64,000 bases of DNA from JBMYYR01 sp965243605 (GCA_965243605.1 CBDEVQ010000112.1:1-64000); one strand, 5' to 3'; positions 26,196 through 34,918 are shown, numbered from the stretch's first letter. The notes: generated by a model not told the origin, from the sequence alone. Made by a program: numbers and translations.

Positions 26196-26966
26196 TTAAT
26201 AAATGGGAAAGCGATTTCTAAACTCTATTTGTGGCTTTTTTTGAAGGGTTACAAGCATTATTTCTTCTTTATATTTAGGCAATTCTTTAATTATTTTACC
26301 TTTATAATCAATAGCCACCGAATGTCCAGAATATTTTATTGCTTTTGGTTCTTCACCAACGCGATTAACTCCAATAACATAAGATTGATTTTCTACAGCT
26401 CGTGCTTTTAATAACACATCCCATGCTTCAATTCTTTTTTCAGGCCAATTCGCAACATAAAGTAAAAGATCGTATGGATTGTTTCCATTATTATAAGACC
26501 CTTTTGGGAATCTTAAATCATAACATATTTGTGGTTTAATTTTCCAATTCCTTACATGGAATATTTTTTGATCTGTTCCCCCTGTAATAAATTGATTTTC
26601 TTTCACTAAAGAGAATGTATGTACTTTATCATAAAATTCAACTTCACCATCGAGGTTCCAATGGAAACATCGGTTATAAAATTTATTATCCTCATGAAAC
26701 CAAACCGATCCAATGATAGAACATTTATACGTTTTCGCCTATTCTGAAACCATAATAAACCCCGGATGAAGATAAGTCCATGCTAAAGCATTGGCCTCCA
26801 TAGAAAACCCTGTTGTAAACATTTCTGGCAGTAGTAATACATCTAATTTATCCCTAAATTTTTCAAGCCCATTTTTTATTTTCAAAAGATTCTCTTTTGG
26901 AGATTCCCATTCTAGGTTCATTTGAAATATGCCAACATGCAACTGATCTTGATGTTTTAAAAGCAT
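26196..26966 (-). pseudogene. omega-amidase / nitrilase-like hydrolase, disrupted
   Basis: Both halves of a carbon-nitrogen hydrolase of the YafV (omega-amidase) type are in the same frame but split by a TAG at codon 76. Residues 8-58 (VGIFQMNLEWESPKENL, LLLPEMFTTGFSME) and 82-256 (IIGSVWFHEDNKFYNR, FYDKVHTFSL, QICYDLRFP) are well preserved, including the catalytic triad Glu48, Lys114 and Cys148. The 47 bp before and around the TAG (about 26738-26784) read poorly in this frame; another frame there gives LLWFQN followed by AKTYKC, which restores the tryptophan expected there in relatives. So either a nonsense mutation or up to three clustered single-base losses disable it. It lies next to the phosphodiesterase gene without spacing. 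Confidence 0.85.
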
Positions 26967-27713
26967 CTATTTTAATTTTGATATATCAATATTCTCAAAG
27001 ATATAATTATCACAATATAATTTTGCATGTTCTAACTTAGAGCTTGTATTAATCGTCCACCCTAGTACGGGAAGTTTCGACCTCATTTTAGTCACCGATT
27101 TATAAGGCAAATCTTCTATTTTATACCCTATAAAATCTGGTTTACTTAATCCTAGTGAAAGTAAATTTTTAGATATATACCGTTTATAGTAAGGTAATTT
27201 TACTTGATGGCACCTCGAAGCCAAATGACCTCTAATCACTCCTGGTCTCTGTTTATAAAACCATCTTAAACTTCTAGGATTAAATGATTGTATAGCATAT
27301 GCCCCTTTATAGGATTTTACAATTTCATACACAGTGTATTCAAAATAACCTACTTTACCTTTGTTCTTTATTTCAATAAGTATTGGCACCTCTCCGTTAA
27401 CGACTTGTAAGACCTCAGAAAGGGTTGATATTTTCTCTTTGGTATTGCATAGATTCAGATCTTTTATTTCTTTAAGTGTTAAATCGGATACATTCGAATT
27501 CAAACCACACAATCTTAATGTATTATAATCATGAAATACGATTACCTCTCCATCTTTTGTGAATACAATATCCAACTCTATAGCATAATTATTGTTTACG
27601 GCATTTCTAAATGCAAGCATACTATTTTCTGGGATAAATTTATTCCCATCATACAATCCTCTATGTGCAATTGGTTTATTAACTAACCAATGTGTTATAC
27701 CTACCCTAGACAT
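26967..27713 (-). CDS. glycerophosphodiester phosphodiesterase family protein
   Basis: Hydrolyses glycerophosphodiesters to sn-glycerol 3-phosphate and an alcohol. 248 residues, a usual size for the cytoplasmic UgpQ-like form. Catalytic features: AHRGLYDG (His17), PENSMLAF, ELDIVFTKDG (Glu and Asp for metal), VIVFHDYNTLRLCG (second His), and EIKNKGK; all in the expected order. No signal peptide. The following gene on the same strand is the broken omega-amidase with no gap. No clear promoter is seen upstream. Confidence 0.88.
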   Translation of the reverse strand: MSRVGITHWLVNKPIAHRGLYDGNKFIPENSMLAFRNAVNNNYAIELDIVFTKDGEVIVFHDYNTLRLCGLNSNVSDLTLKEIKDLNLCNTKEKISTLSEVLQVVNGEVPILIEIKNKGKVGYFEYTVYEIVKSYKGAYAIQSFNPRSLRWFYKQRPGVIRGHLASRCHQVKLPYYKRYISKNLLSLGLSKPDFIGYKIEDLPYKSVTKMRSKLPVLGWTINTSSKLEHAKLYCDNYIFENIDISKLK

Positions 27714-27854
27714 GTTACATTTATTTATTCTGGATATTCTAATATAAAGAAAATTATTAACTCATATTGAACCTATACCTTGTATAAAATAAACCAAAAA
27801 ATAAAAATGTTGTTTATAAATGTCGTGAGTAGATATGAATAATAAGATGTTTAT

Positions 27855-27862
27855 TACTTTTG
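27855..27862 (+). promoter_or_regulatory. -7 box (TACTTTTG) of dapD
   Basis: Exact TAnnTTTG match 23 bp upstream of the proposed dapD ATG; it lies within an in-frame N-terminal extension, which argues that the extension is not translated. Confidence 0.55.
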
Positions 27863-27885
27863 TGATCTATTTTGAACATATAGAT

Positions 27886-28692
27886 ATGAGAACTATTATA
27901 GAGCAAGCATGGGAAGATCGTTCATTATTAAACGATTCGAATGTACAAGATGCCATAAGACAAGTGGTCGCTGATTTAGATTTAGGGAAACTTAGAATTG
28001 CTGAACCTACAGAAGACGGTTGGAAAGTGAATGAATGGATAAAGAAAGCGGTTGTGCTTTATTTTCCGATTCAAAAAATGGAAACAATAGAGGTAGAACC
28101 TTTTGAGTTTCATGATAAGATTCCATTAAAACGTAATTATGCAGAACTTGGTGTACGCGTTGTACCACATGCTATTGCAAGACATGGAGCCTTTTTAGCT
28201 CCTGGAGTTATCATGATGCCTTCTTATGTAAATATTGGAGCATATGTAGATTCTGGTACTATGGTTGATACTTGGGCTACTGTTGGTTCTTGTGCTCAAA
28301 TTGGTAAAAATGTACACTTAAGTGGAGGAGTAGGAATAGGTGGTGTTTTAGAGCCTTTACAAGCTGCACCAGTTATTGTTGAAGACGATGCATTTATTGG
28401 TTCTAGATGTATTGTTGTTGAAGGGGTTAAAATTGGAAAAGAAGCTGTATTAGGTGCTAATGTTGTTTTAACGGCATCCACTAAAATTATTGATGTTACA
28501 GGAGACACTCCAAAAGAATATAAAGGAGAAGTTCCTTCTCGATCAGTTGTTATCCCAGGTTCGTATACAAAATCTTTCCCAGCTGGAGATTTTCAAGTAC
28601 CTTGCGCTCTAATTATCGGGCAACGTAAAGAAAGTACAGACAAAAAGACATCTCTTAATAATGCCCTAAGAGATTATTCGGTTTCTGTTTAA
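27886..28692 (+). CDS. dapD: 2,3,4,5-tetrahydropyridine-2,6-dicarboxylate N-succinyltransferase DapD
   Basis: Succinylates tetrahydrodipicolinate in the diaminopimelate and lysine pathway, which supplies the meso-DAP used by MurE. 268 residues from ATG 27886, where the family normally begins (RTIIEQAWEDRSLL); the in-frame ATG at 27835 would add 17 residues and lies upstream of the -7 box. The N-terminal helical domain is followed by left-handed beta-helix hexapeptide repeats at about 110-225 (GVIMMPSYVNIGAYVDSGTM, TWATVGSCAQIGKNVHL). It stands next to a DUF4293 gene in the same direction, 14 bp away. Confidence 0.95.
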   Translation: MRTIIEQAWEDRSLLNDSNVQDAIRQVVADLDLGKLRIAEPTEDGWKVNEWIKKAVVLYFPIQKMETIEVEPFEFHDKIPLKRNYAELGVRVVPHAIARHGAFLAPGVIMMPSYVNIGAYVDSGTMVDTWATVGSCAQIGKNVHLSGGVGIGGVLEPLQAAPVIVEDDAFIGSRCIVVEGVKIGKEAVLGANVVLTASTKIIDVTGDTPKEYKGEVPSRSVVIPGSYTKSFPAGDFQVPCALIIGQRKESTDKKTSLNNALRDYSVSV

Positions 28693-28706
28693 CACATTTA
28701 ATAATC

Positions 28707-29111
28707 ATGATACAACGTATTCAAAGTATTTTACTTTTTATTTCCGTAATTACTACGGCTTGTTTTTTATTTGTTTTCCCATATTATATTACATTAGACG
28801 ATGCGCCTATTATGGCCATGGATAATATGATTTTATTAGGGTTAGGAGCAATAAGTATGATCTTAAGTTTAATAACTATATTTTTATTTAAAGATCGTAA
28901 AAAGCAAATGATGCTATGTACTGTTAATATAATTACAATTTTAATAACATGTGCTTGGGTTATTTACTCTATGTATACTATACAAGACACAATACAAGCA
29001 AATGGTTTTGGTGTTTACTTCATTGCATTTTCTTACATCGCAATTTCTTTCGCAAGAAAGAACATTAAGAAAGATCAAGCCTTAGTAGATTCTGTAGATC
29101 GTATCAGATAA
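28707..29111 (+). CDS. DUF4293 membrane protein
   Basis: 134 residues with four predicted membrane helices (about 5-27, 40-62, 71-92, 98-114) and a basic C-terminus. It starts with MIQRIQSILLFISV, typical of DUF4293, a family restricted to Bacteroidota with no known function. It is 14 bp downstream of dapD and probably co-transcribed; the pair ends at the hairpin at about 29121-29170. Confidence 0.85.
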   Translation: MIQRIQSILLFISVITTACFLFVFPYYITLDDAPIMAMDNMILLGLGAISMILSLITIFLFKDRKKQMMLCTVNIITILITCAWVIYSMYTIQDTIQANGFGVYFIAFSYIAISFARKNIKKDQALVDSVDRIR

Positions 29112-29120
29112 AAAATAAAG

Positions 29121-29170
29121 AACATAAAAAAGGGAACATTTTATATAAAATGTTCCCTTTTTTTATGTTT
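29121..29170. terminator. bidirectional terminator between dapD-DUF4293 and the two-component system
   Basis: Stem GGGAACATTTTA / TAAAATGTTCCC extended by A6 and T7 flanks and AACAT / ATGTT outside them. It serves the plus-strand DUF4293 gene and the minus-strand response regulator, whose stop codon is 20 bp away. Confidence 0.85.
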
Positions 29171-29188
29171 AATAATTTCTAACTTGAT

Positions 29189-29869
29189 CTACTTAAAGGT
29201 ATTTATCTTTACCGAAACCAAATTATTAGATAAGGCAAACACTACTAATCCAGCAATATTTTTAACGCCTGTTTTAAGTATAAGATTATTTCGATGTCCT
29301 TCTACTGTTCTAGGGCTAATAGAAAGAGCCTCTGCAATTTCATTGGTTGAATATTCTTTACATATCAACTCCAACACTTCTTTTTCTCGTCTGGTTAAAT
29401 ACGCATTATCAAACTTAGATCGTGTCAATTTCTGAGTTGGATTCAATAACCCATCCTGAATATGTTTCATAACCTGCTGATCATAATAGAATCCCACTTC
29501 AAATACTTTCTTAATGGTCTTTATCATTAATTCTGGCGTACTATTTTTAGCCAAATATCCAACAGCACCTAATGAAATCATATTCACTATAAAAGGTTTA
29601 CTAAAATAACTTGTTAAGGCAATGATTTTAATCTCAGGATATTCAGATCTTAATACTTTAGTGGTTTCAACGCCATTTAATTTAGGCATATTGAGATCTG
29701 TCACAATAATGTCTGGTAAAACATTTTGATTCTTTAAGCGCTTCAATAAATCTTCTCCATCGCAAGCGTCAAATAAGATTTCAATATCTTTATCTAAACC
29801 CAATATAGATTTTAGACCTTGACGAAATAATAATTCATCGTCAACAATTGCTATTTTTAATTGTCTCAT
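29189..29869 (-). CDS. NarL/LuxR-type response regulator
   Basis: 226 residues. Receiver domain about 4-120: acidic pair Asp10/Asp11, phosphoacceptor Asp58 (IIVTDLNMPK), Thr and Lys in IALTSY and AKNSTP. DNA-binding domain at about 155-220 with LTRREKEVLELICKEYSTNEIAEALSISPRTVEGHRNN split over 159-195, the LuxR/GerE helix-turn-helix. Its ATG shares one base with the kinase stop codon (TAATG) when the kinase is read through its frameshift, so translation would normally be coupled. With a broken kinase it may no longer receive its normal signal, although other phosphodonors are possible. Confidence 0.92.
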   Translation of the reverse strand: MRQLKIAIVDDELLFRQGLKSILGLDKDIEILFDACDGEDLLKRLKNQNVLPDIIVTDLNMPKLNGVETTKVLRSEYPEIKIIALTSYFSKPFIVNMISLGAVGYLAKNSTPELMIKTIKKVFEVGFYYDQQVMKHIQDGLLNPTQKLTRSKFDNAYLTRREKEVLELICKEYSTNEIAEALSISPRTVEGHRNNLILKTGVKNIAGLVVFALSNNLVSVKINTFK

Positions 29870-30670
29870 TATTGGTCATAGTCACAGTTTAATATAAAAG
29901 TCATACCTTCCTTAGGTTTACTTTTTATGTTTATCTCTCCTCCGATTATCAGAGCTCTACTTTTAATATTTTCTAATCCAATACCAGCTTTTTTATCCAG
30001 ATTAGAGGTATCAAACCCTTTTCCATTATCTGAATATTTTAAGGTAAAATGTGTAACATGTTCCGATAATTCAATAGTTACCTCTGAACTATCTCCATGT
30101 TTAAGTGAATTATTTAATTAGCTCTTGAATTATTCTAAAAATATGAAGATCATACATTTTATTATCCAAATGAATTTCTTCTAAATAATGATCTATTTTA
30201 AGTTCCGAATTCGCAATAAACTCTTCAAACAACTCCTCTAAAGCTGTAACCAATCCAAATTTAGATAGAACCGGTGGCAATAAATTATGTGCTATTGTTC
30301 TGGATTTATCTAATGTATGCGATATAATATCTAGAATTCCATGAATAGATTTGGTTTGTTCTTCGGTAAATTCTGAGCTCCCTAATAAATAATGAGTAGA
30401 CAAGCTTATTAAACTTAATTTAGAACTAATCGCATCATGTAAATCTCTAGCGATACGCTTTCTTTCTTTTTCTTGAGCCGTAATGGTTGCTTGGATAATT
30501 CTGTTCTGATGACGAATCTCTTTTTCTTTAGATTCGATCTCTTTCTCTTTCTCTATCATTTTCTTTCTTGTACCAAAGAAAAATAGAATTAATCCGGTTA
30601 CAAGAAGAATAATAAAAATGATCGCATAAATTAATCCCTCAATTATTATTTGCTCATCGTTTCTTTGCAT
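29869..30670 (-). pseudogene. sensor histidine kinase (HisKA_3), frameshifted
   Basis: The first part reads as 186 residues: membrane helix at about 10-33, then a coiled linker (KEKEIESKEKEIRHQN), and the HisKA_3 dimerisation helix with RIARDLHDAISSKLS (His78 in LHD). At 30110-30115 the frame runs into TAA within IIQELIK. Removing one A from the AAA there restores NNSLKHGDSSEVTIELSE... with the ATP-binding motifs DNGKGFD and GIGLENIKSRA, then a stop at 29869-29871, about 270 residues in all. The catalytic ATPase domain is thus intact but out of frame. Start at ATG 30670 (a TTG at 30682 is less likely). Could also be a sequencing error. Confidence 0.88.
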
Positions 30671-31286
30671 ATATATATTCAATAATAAATAGTACTAAAA
30701 AACCTAAATATAATACCTTATTAATCATCCATATATCCAACACCATTGTTCTGGTCATAGATGTTAAAATATCACCCAAAATAAATATCAAAGTACTTGA
30801 GCTAATATACATCAAGATTGCTACATTGACATAAAGAAATACTTTTTTTCGGGTTAAGGAATTAAATAAATGTATAATTGAATATATAACTAAAGGTATA
30901 GATGTTAAAAATATTTCTAAAACATTAAATGTCCATATTTTATCTGGATTATAATAGAAGTGAATACCTATAATTAGTGGCGTTACCACTAATAAAGTAT
31001 TAACAAACTGCTTCTGTCTCAATGAAAACAAGGACTTATAAAATAGTGATAATAGTATAAATCTGGTAATAAAGTAAAAATGTGAAACAATTAAATTACC
31101 TACTTTTAGGTAATGCAATAATGATATTGTAATTAAAATGCAAAACGATACGATAAAATACCAATACAGGATTCTAAACTGTCGTTTAAAACCCTGTATT
31201 ATATTATGCTTAGAATATAAATACAATATGACTAGAATTAATATATACTCTAGCGAACTCAATACTGTATCAAATACTTCGCTCAT
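30654..31286 (-). CDS. membrane protein of the two-component operon (likely sensory)
   Basis: 210 residues with about seven predicted membrane helices, ending in a basic tail. No soluble domain and no motif I recognise. It overlaps the histidine kinase start by 17 bp and the kinase has only a single membrane helix, so I infer that this protein supplies or helps the sensing part. It starts 17 bp after the preceding gene at 31304 on the same strand, which makes a four-gene unit. Function is inferred from context only. Confidence 0.7.
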   Translation of the reverse strand: MSEVFDTVLSSLEYILILVILYLYSKHNIIQGFKRQFRILYWYFIVSFCILITISLLHYLKVGNLIVSHFYFITRFILLSLFYKSLFSLRQKQFVNTLLVVTPLIIGIHFYYNPDKIWTFNVLEIFLTSIPLVIYSIIHLFNSLTRKKVFLYVNVAILMYISSSTLIFILGDILTSMTRTMVLDIWMINKVLYLGFLVLFIIEYIYAKKR

Positions 31287-31303
31287 TCAATTATTTGGAT
31301 GGA

Positions 31304-31726
31304 TTAAACAATGGACTTCCCTTGATCGCAATGATTAGGACAAGGTAATGTAAAATCAAAAATTCCTGATCCTACTCGTGTAATTCCAGATTCTGGATAA
31401 TCTCCATCTTGAATAATATCACAATGTTCGCCTGTTTCTTGATTTAAAACAGTACCAACAATTAATAATTTCTCATTAGACCCTACCGTTGGATTTGTAT
31501 CTTCTTTTATTCCCACATATGCTCTAAGCCCTTCATTTTCGCTAACATTCAAATGATAAGATGCTTGCCCAGGAATTTGTTGAAGAACATTCATTTCTGT
31601 TAACGTTTCAATAATATCCTCCATAGGAATTAGAAAAGCTTTAGCTTTATTTGGATTTTCTGACTGCCATTTTGCAGCCCACTCTTTACCTTTAGTTAAT
31701 GGAATTGTGTCTTTAATTAATGTCAT
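31304..31726 (-). CDS. conserved hypothetical protein, about 140 residues
   Basis: 140 residues from ATG 31726; the frame is open further upstream but the -7 box at 31751-31758 excludes that region. No signal peptide or membrane segment. Near residues 5-30 reads KDTIPLTKGKEWAAKWQSEN; the C-terminal part has a CPNHC pair of cysteines (LPCPNHCDQG) that could bind metal. I do not recognise the family. It is the first gene of the operon containing the membrane protein, histidine kinase and regulator, with a good promoter. Confidence 0.7.
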   Translation of the reverse strand: MTLIKDTIPLTKGKEWAAKWQSENPNKAKAFLIPMEDIIETLTEMNVLQQIPGQASYHLNVSENEGLRAYVGIKEDTNPTVGSNEKLLIVGTVLNQETGEHCDIIQDGDYPESGITRVGSGIFDFTLPCPNHCDQGKSIV

Positions 31727-31750
31727 ACATTTCGATTTTTTGGTTATACT

Positions 31751-31784
31751 CAAATTTAGATTATTGTATTGAAAAAAAAGGCAA
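31751..31784 (-). promoter_or_regulatory. promoter of the two-component operon (TTG-N23-TAAATTTG)
   Basis: On the minus strand TTG at 31782-31784 and TAAATTTG at 31751-31758, spacing 23 bp; the -7 box is 24 bp upstream of the ATG at 31726. Confidence 0.6.
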
Positions 31785-31832
31785 TGAATATCGCAAAAAA
31801 AAACACGTAAAAATACGTGGTTTATATTTCGG

Positions 31833-31874
31833 TATTTTTGCGCGCACATTCCTTTATATCAAGATGTATCTTTG
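31833..31874 (+). promoter_or_regulatory. two tandem plus-strand -7 boxes without an assigned gene
   Basis: TATTTTTG at 31833-31840 and TATCTTTG at 31867-31874 both match TAnnTTTG exactly. No known gene starts downstream on this strand before the terminator at 32049. See the candidate ORF at 31894. Confidence 0.35.
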
Positions 31875-31893
31875 TTTCATCATTAAAATCAAA

Positions 31894-32007
31894 ATGTTTT
31901 CTTTCTATAGAAAGCTTGATTTTGTTTTTATGAGGGGTATATTACATTATGATTATTTTAGATTAAAGAAAAGATTTGTAGCTCTATTTTTCTGGGGAGT
32001 GAGATAG
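31894..32007 (+). CDS. possible small basic protein (37 residues)
   Basis: ATG at 31894, 20 bp after a TATCTTTG -7 box, stop at 32005-32007, terminator hairpin 42 bp later. The product (MFSFYRKLDFVFMRGIL..., ending FFWGVR) is rich in aromatic and basic residues. There is no homology evidence; it could equally be the internal part of a small untranslated RNA. Low confidence. Confidence 0.22.
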   Translation: MFSFYRKLDFVFMRGILHYDYFRLKKRFVALFFWGVR

Positions 32008-32042
32008 ACAAAACATATAAATCTTAATTTTATTATTTATCT

Positions 32043-32084
32043 AAAAAAGAGGGGAAATACATCACTGTATTTCCCCTCGTTATT
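32043..32084 (-). terminator. terminator of the S46 peptidase gene
   Basis: Perfect 13-bp stem GAGGGGAAATACA / TGTATTTCCCCTC with a 4-base loop; on the minus strand it is followed by TTTTTT. 28 bp downstream of the stop codon; the other side is also T-rich, so it may work both ways. Confidence 0.85.
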
Positions 32085-32106
32085 TTTATGAATATTTAAA
32101 CTTAGT

Positions 32107-34275
32107 TTATTTAACCAATTCCATTTCTTCAATTAAGTGTTTAGCTCCAGCATATTTATCAATAATAAATAATACATACCTCGCATCTACCATAATATTT
32201 CTACAACGTTTAACGTCATAGTTTAAATCACTCATTGTTCCTTCCCAGGCACGGTCAAAGTTTAATCCTATTAATTCTCCTTTTCCGTTTAATGCCGGAC
32301 TTCCTGAGTTTCCTCCAGTTGTATGATTACTTGCAATAAAACAAACAGGCATTTTCCCGTTATCATCTGCATATTGTCCATAATCATTCGTTTCATATAA
32401 TTCAATTAGTTTTTTAGGCAAATCAAATTCATAATCTCCAGGAATATATTTAGCGATTACTCCATCTAAATAGGTTTGGTACTTATAAACTAGAGCATCT
32501 TTAGGAGACATTCCTTCTACCTTACCATAACTTAATCGCATTGTACTATTTGCATCTGGATAAAATCTTTTTGCCGAAAACACTTCCATCTGAGCAGCCA
32601 TATAATCTCTCATCAATCGATTTATATTATCTTGAATGCTACCATATTTTGGAGTGATCTCACTATAGAAATAATCAGCTCCTTCCTTAAACATTTTATA
32701 GAATGGATCTTTAGATAATTTCTTTGCAATTTTCTTAGGAGATTGAGCCAACAATTTATTCATCTTTTCCTCAGAAACAATATAAGATTTCTTATATATT
32801 TTTTCTAAAACACTGTTGATATTCCCTTTCGATTTATTGTACATAGATTTATAAATACCAGGATATTGTCCTTCCTCTAAATCTTCAACATTTATCTTGA
32901 TTAACGAGGCTAAGATATCTCTATCTAAATCTACATTAAGGTCTTTAAAGTATTTAACAGAGCTTGATTTTAAACGTTCTACTCCAGCTTTAAACTTTTC
33001 CTCATCATCCTTTAGTTTTAACAATCTATATATTCCGAAACATGATTGCATAGACGAAACATTAACATAAGATGTTTCAATAAAAAATTCTCTTGCTAAA
33101 GACAATGGCTTACGCTCTTGATATAAACCTTTCATACTTGAAAGAATTCCATCGTATTTCTTATACTTTTTCATTCCTTTAGTATGAATGGTAAATTCAG
33201 ACTCATACTGTCTTCTTTTATCCAACCCTTTGCTTTCTTTTAACCCTGTATTTTCTCCGATCCATTTTTTATAACCATTAGAAATACTCGATTGCTTTGC
33301 TGCATATTGAATTTTCACTTTCTGATCTGCACGCATACGCTTATCCATTAACTCTAATGTTGTCCCTCTCAACTTAATTTTAGCTGGGTTAATTACATTT
33401 AAAGTTTGATCTATCTCATCAGATGGTAAGTATTCGTTTGTACGTCCTGGAAATCCAAATACCATTGTAAAATCACCTTCTTTTACACCTTTGATAGAGA
33501 TTGGTAAACTGTGTGCAGGTACATATGGTACATTGTCTTTACTATAGGCTGCTGGCTTATTATTTTTATCAGCATAAATTCTGAAAATTGAAAAGTCACC
33601 TGTATGCCTTGGCCAAACCCAGTTGTCTGTATCGGCACCATATTTCCCAATAGACGACGGCGGTGCTCCAACCAATCTTACATCTGTAAATGTCTCAATA
33701 ATAAATAAAAAGTATTGATTCCCTTTAAAAAAGGGCTTTACTTTAGCGGTATAATGTGTTCCACTTGTAGCGTCTTCAACAATTTTTTTAATATTTGCGG
33801 ATATCGTATTTCGTCTTTCATCTTCAGACATCTTTGAGTCTACACCCATTAATGCTTGTTCAGAAACATCATCCATACGTTTAATGAACGCTGCTGTTAA
33901 ACCTTCGTTAGGCAACTCTTCATTCCTGTCCATTGCCCAAAAACCATCTTTCAGGTAATCATGCTCTACCGAACTGTGGTTTTGTATTTGACCATATCCA
34001 CAGTGGTGGTTGGTTAACATTAAACCTTCTTTAGAAATCATTTCGGCTGTACATCCACCTCCAAAATGAACAATAGCATCTTTTAAACTTGATTTATTAA
34101 TAGAATAGATGTCTTCAGCGGTTAACTCAAGTCCCATATCTATCATTTCATCTTCATTTAACTGCTCTAAAAGCATTGGAATCCACATTCCTTCATCTGC
34201 TTTAAGTGTCGTTCCGAATAACGACAAACTTAAAATAGCAATAGTTAAATACTTCTGAATTCTCGTATTCTTCAT
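32107..34275 (-). CDS. dpp11: S46 family dipeptidyl peptidase, DPP11 type (Asp/Glu specific)
   Basis: Periplasmic serine exopeptidase that removes dipeptides from peptide N-termini, used when growing on protein. 722 residues from ATG 34275 (an upstream in-frame ATG at 34359 is not needed), with signal peptide MKNTRIQKYLTIAILSLSLFG... and mature start near ADEGMW. Catalytic His in LTNHHCGY (about 90), Asp in the DTDNWVWPRHTGD region, and Ser657 in GGNSGSPAL. Residue +18 from that Ser is Arg675 (LNFDRAW), which corresponds to Arg673 of P. gingivalis DPP11 and indicates preference for acidic residues at P1; DPP7 has Gly there. Monocistronic with its own terminator. Confidence 0.92.
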   Translation of the reverse strand: MKNTRIQKYLTIAILSLSLFGTTLKADEGMWIPMLLEQLNEDEMIDMGLELTAEDIYSINKSSLKDAIVHFGGGCTAEMISKEGLMLTNHHCGYGQIQNHSSVEHDYLKDGFWAMDRNEELPNEGLTAAFIKRMDDVSEQALMGVDSKMSEDERRNTISANIKKIVEDATSGTHYTAKVKPFFKGNQYFLFIIETFTDVRLVGAPPSSIGKYGADTDNWVWPRHTGDFSIFRIYADKNNKPAAYSKDNVPYVPAHSLPISIKGVKEGDFTMVFGFPGRTNEYLPSDEIDQTLNVINPAKIKLRGTTLELMDKRMRADQKVKIQYAAKQSSISNGYKKWIGENTGLKESKGLDKRRQYESEFTIHTKGMKKYKKYDGILSSMKGLYQERKPLSLAREFFIETSYVNVSSMQSCFGIYRLLKLKDDEEKFKAGVERLKSSSVKYFKDLNVDLDRDILASLIKINVEDLEEGQYPGIYKSMYNKSKGNINSVLEKIYKKSYIVSEEKMNKLLAQSPKKIAKKLSKDPFYKMFKEGADYFYSEITPKYGSIQDNINRLMRDYMAAQMEVFSAKRFYPDANSTMRLSYGKVEGMSPKDALVYKYQTYLDGVIAKYIPGDYEFDLPKKLIELYETNDYGQYADDNGKMPVCFIASNHTTGGNSGSPALNGKGELIGLNFDRAWEGTMSDLNYDVKRCRNIMVDARYVLFIIDKYAGAKHLIEEMELVK

Positions 34276-34391
34276 GTATATCGTCTTTATATTTTTAACT
34301 TTCAATACGTTTGTAAAATGCAATATTCTTACCAACATGCAATATAGAAATATTCTCACATTTTATTCTAGGTATAACAACCTTCTTCCTT

Positions 34392-34805
34392 CTACTGACT
34401 AATATGTATATAAGATTTTATTTTTTCAATAAATTCTTCTTTAATATCCGAAGGTCTCATTGTTTTTGCATCTAAAAACACAAGGGTTGTACTCGCTTTG
34501 GTTAATAAAACCTCTCCGTTATAAATGCTATAGTCAAATACAATTCTACTCCCTTTAATTTTAGAAATCCATGTGCACACCTTTAAAACCTCATCATATC
34601 GAGCCGGTTTAATGTATTTTAAATTTAAATCTAAAATGGGAGACATAACCCCTGCTTTTTCCATTTCGTTATAAGGCATACCACAAGAGCGCATAAGTTC
34701 TGTTCTTGCCACTTCTAAATATTTCACATAAGAACCATGATGCATTACACCCATTTGATCCGTATCTGCATACATTACTCTAAATTCAGTTTCGAAGGTT
34801 GTCAT
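34392..34805 (-). CDS. acyl-CoA thioesterase of the YbgC/FadM hot-dog type
   Basis: 137 residues from ATG 34805; family starts (ETEFRVMYADTDQMGVMHHGSYVKY) support this over the upstream in-frame ATG at 34862. The hot-dog fold carries YADTDQMGVMHHGSY at about 11-25, where the Asp is the catalytic residue in 4-hydroxybenzoyl-CoA thioesterase-like enzymes. Likely hydrolyses acyl-CoA in the cytoplasm; substrate unknown. It lies 116 bp upstream of the S46 peptidase gene on the same strand but in a separate unit. Confidence 0.88.
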   Translation of the reverse strand: MTTFETEFRVMYADTDQMGVMHHGSYVKYLEVARTELMRSCGMPYNEMEKAGVMSPILDLNLKYIKPARYDEVLKVCTWISKIKGSRIVFDYSIYNGEVLLTKASTTLVFLDAKTMRPSDIKEEFIEKIKSYIHISQ

Positions 34806-34918
34806 TCTATTTTTTTTGCAAATTACTGAAGTTTTAGAAAACATTGGTGATATAGTCCTCAAACAATAATTATTTACCCCCCTCGTTTTATCTTATTATA
34901 ATCCTACTTATTCTAATT

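Larger units (their letters stand above)
31727..32106. other. gene-poor stretch with promoters on both strands
   Basis: About 380 bp. It contains the promoter for the hypothetical gene at 31304 (minus), two plus-strand TAnnTTTG matches, an inverted repeat CACGTA-AAAA-TACGTG at 31804-31819, a possible 37-codon plus-strand ORF, and the S46 peptidase terminator at 32043-32084. Confidence 0.6.

Noticed and set aside
31887..31928. AAAATCAA...TTGATTTT imperfect hairpin
   Set aside because: Long asymmetrical internal loop and low complexity; not more than expected in AT-rich DNA.
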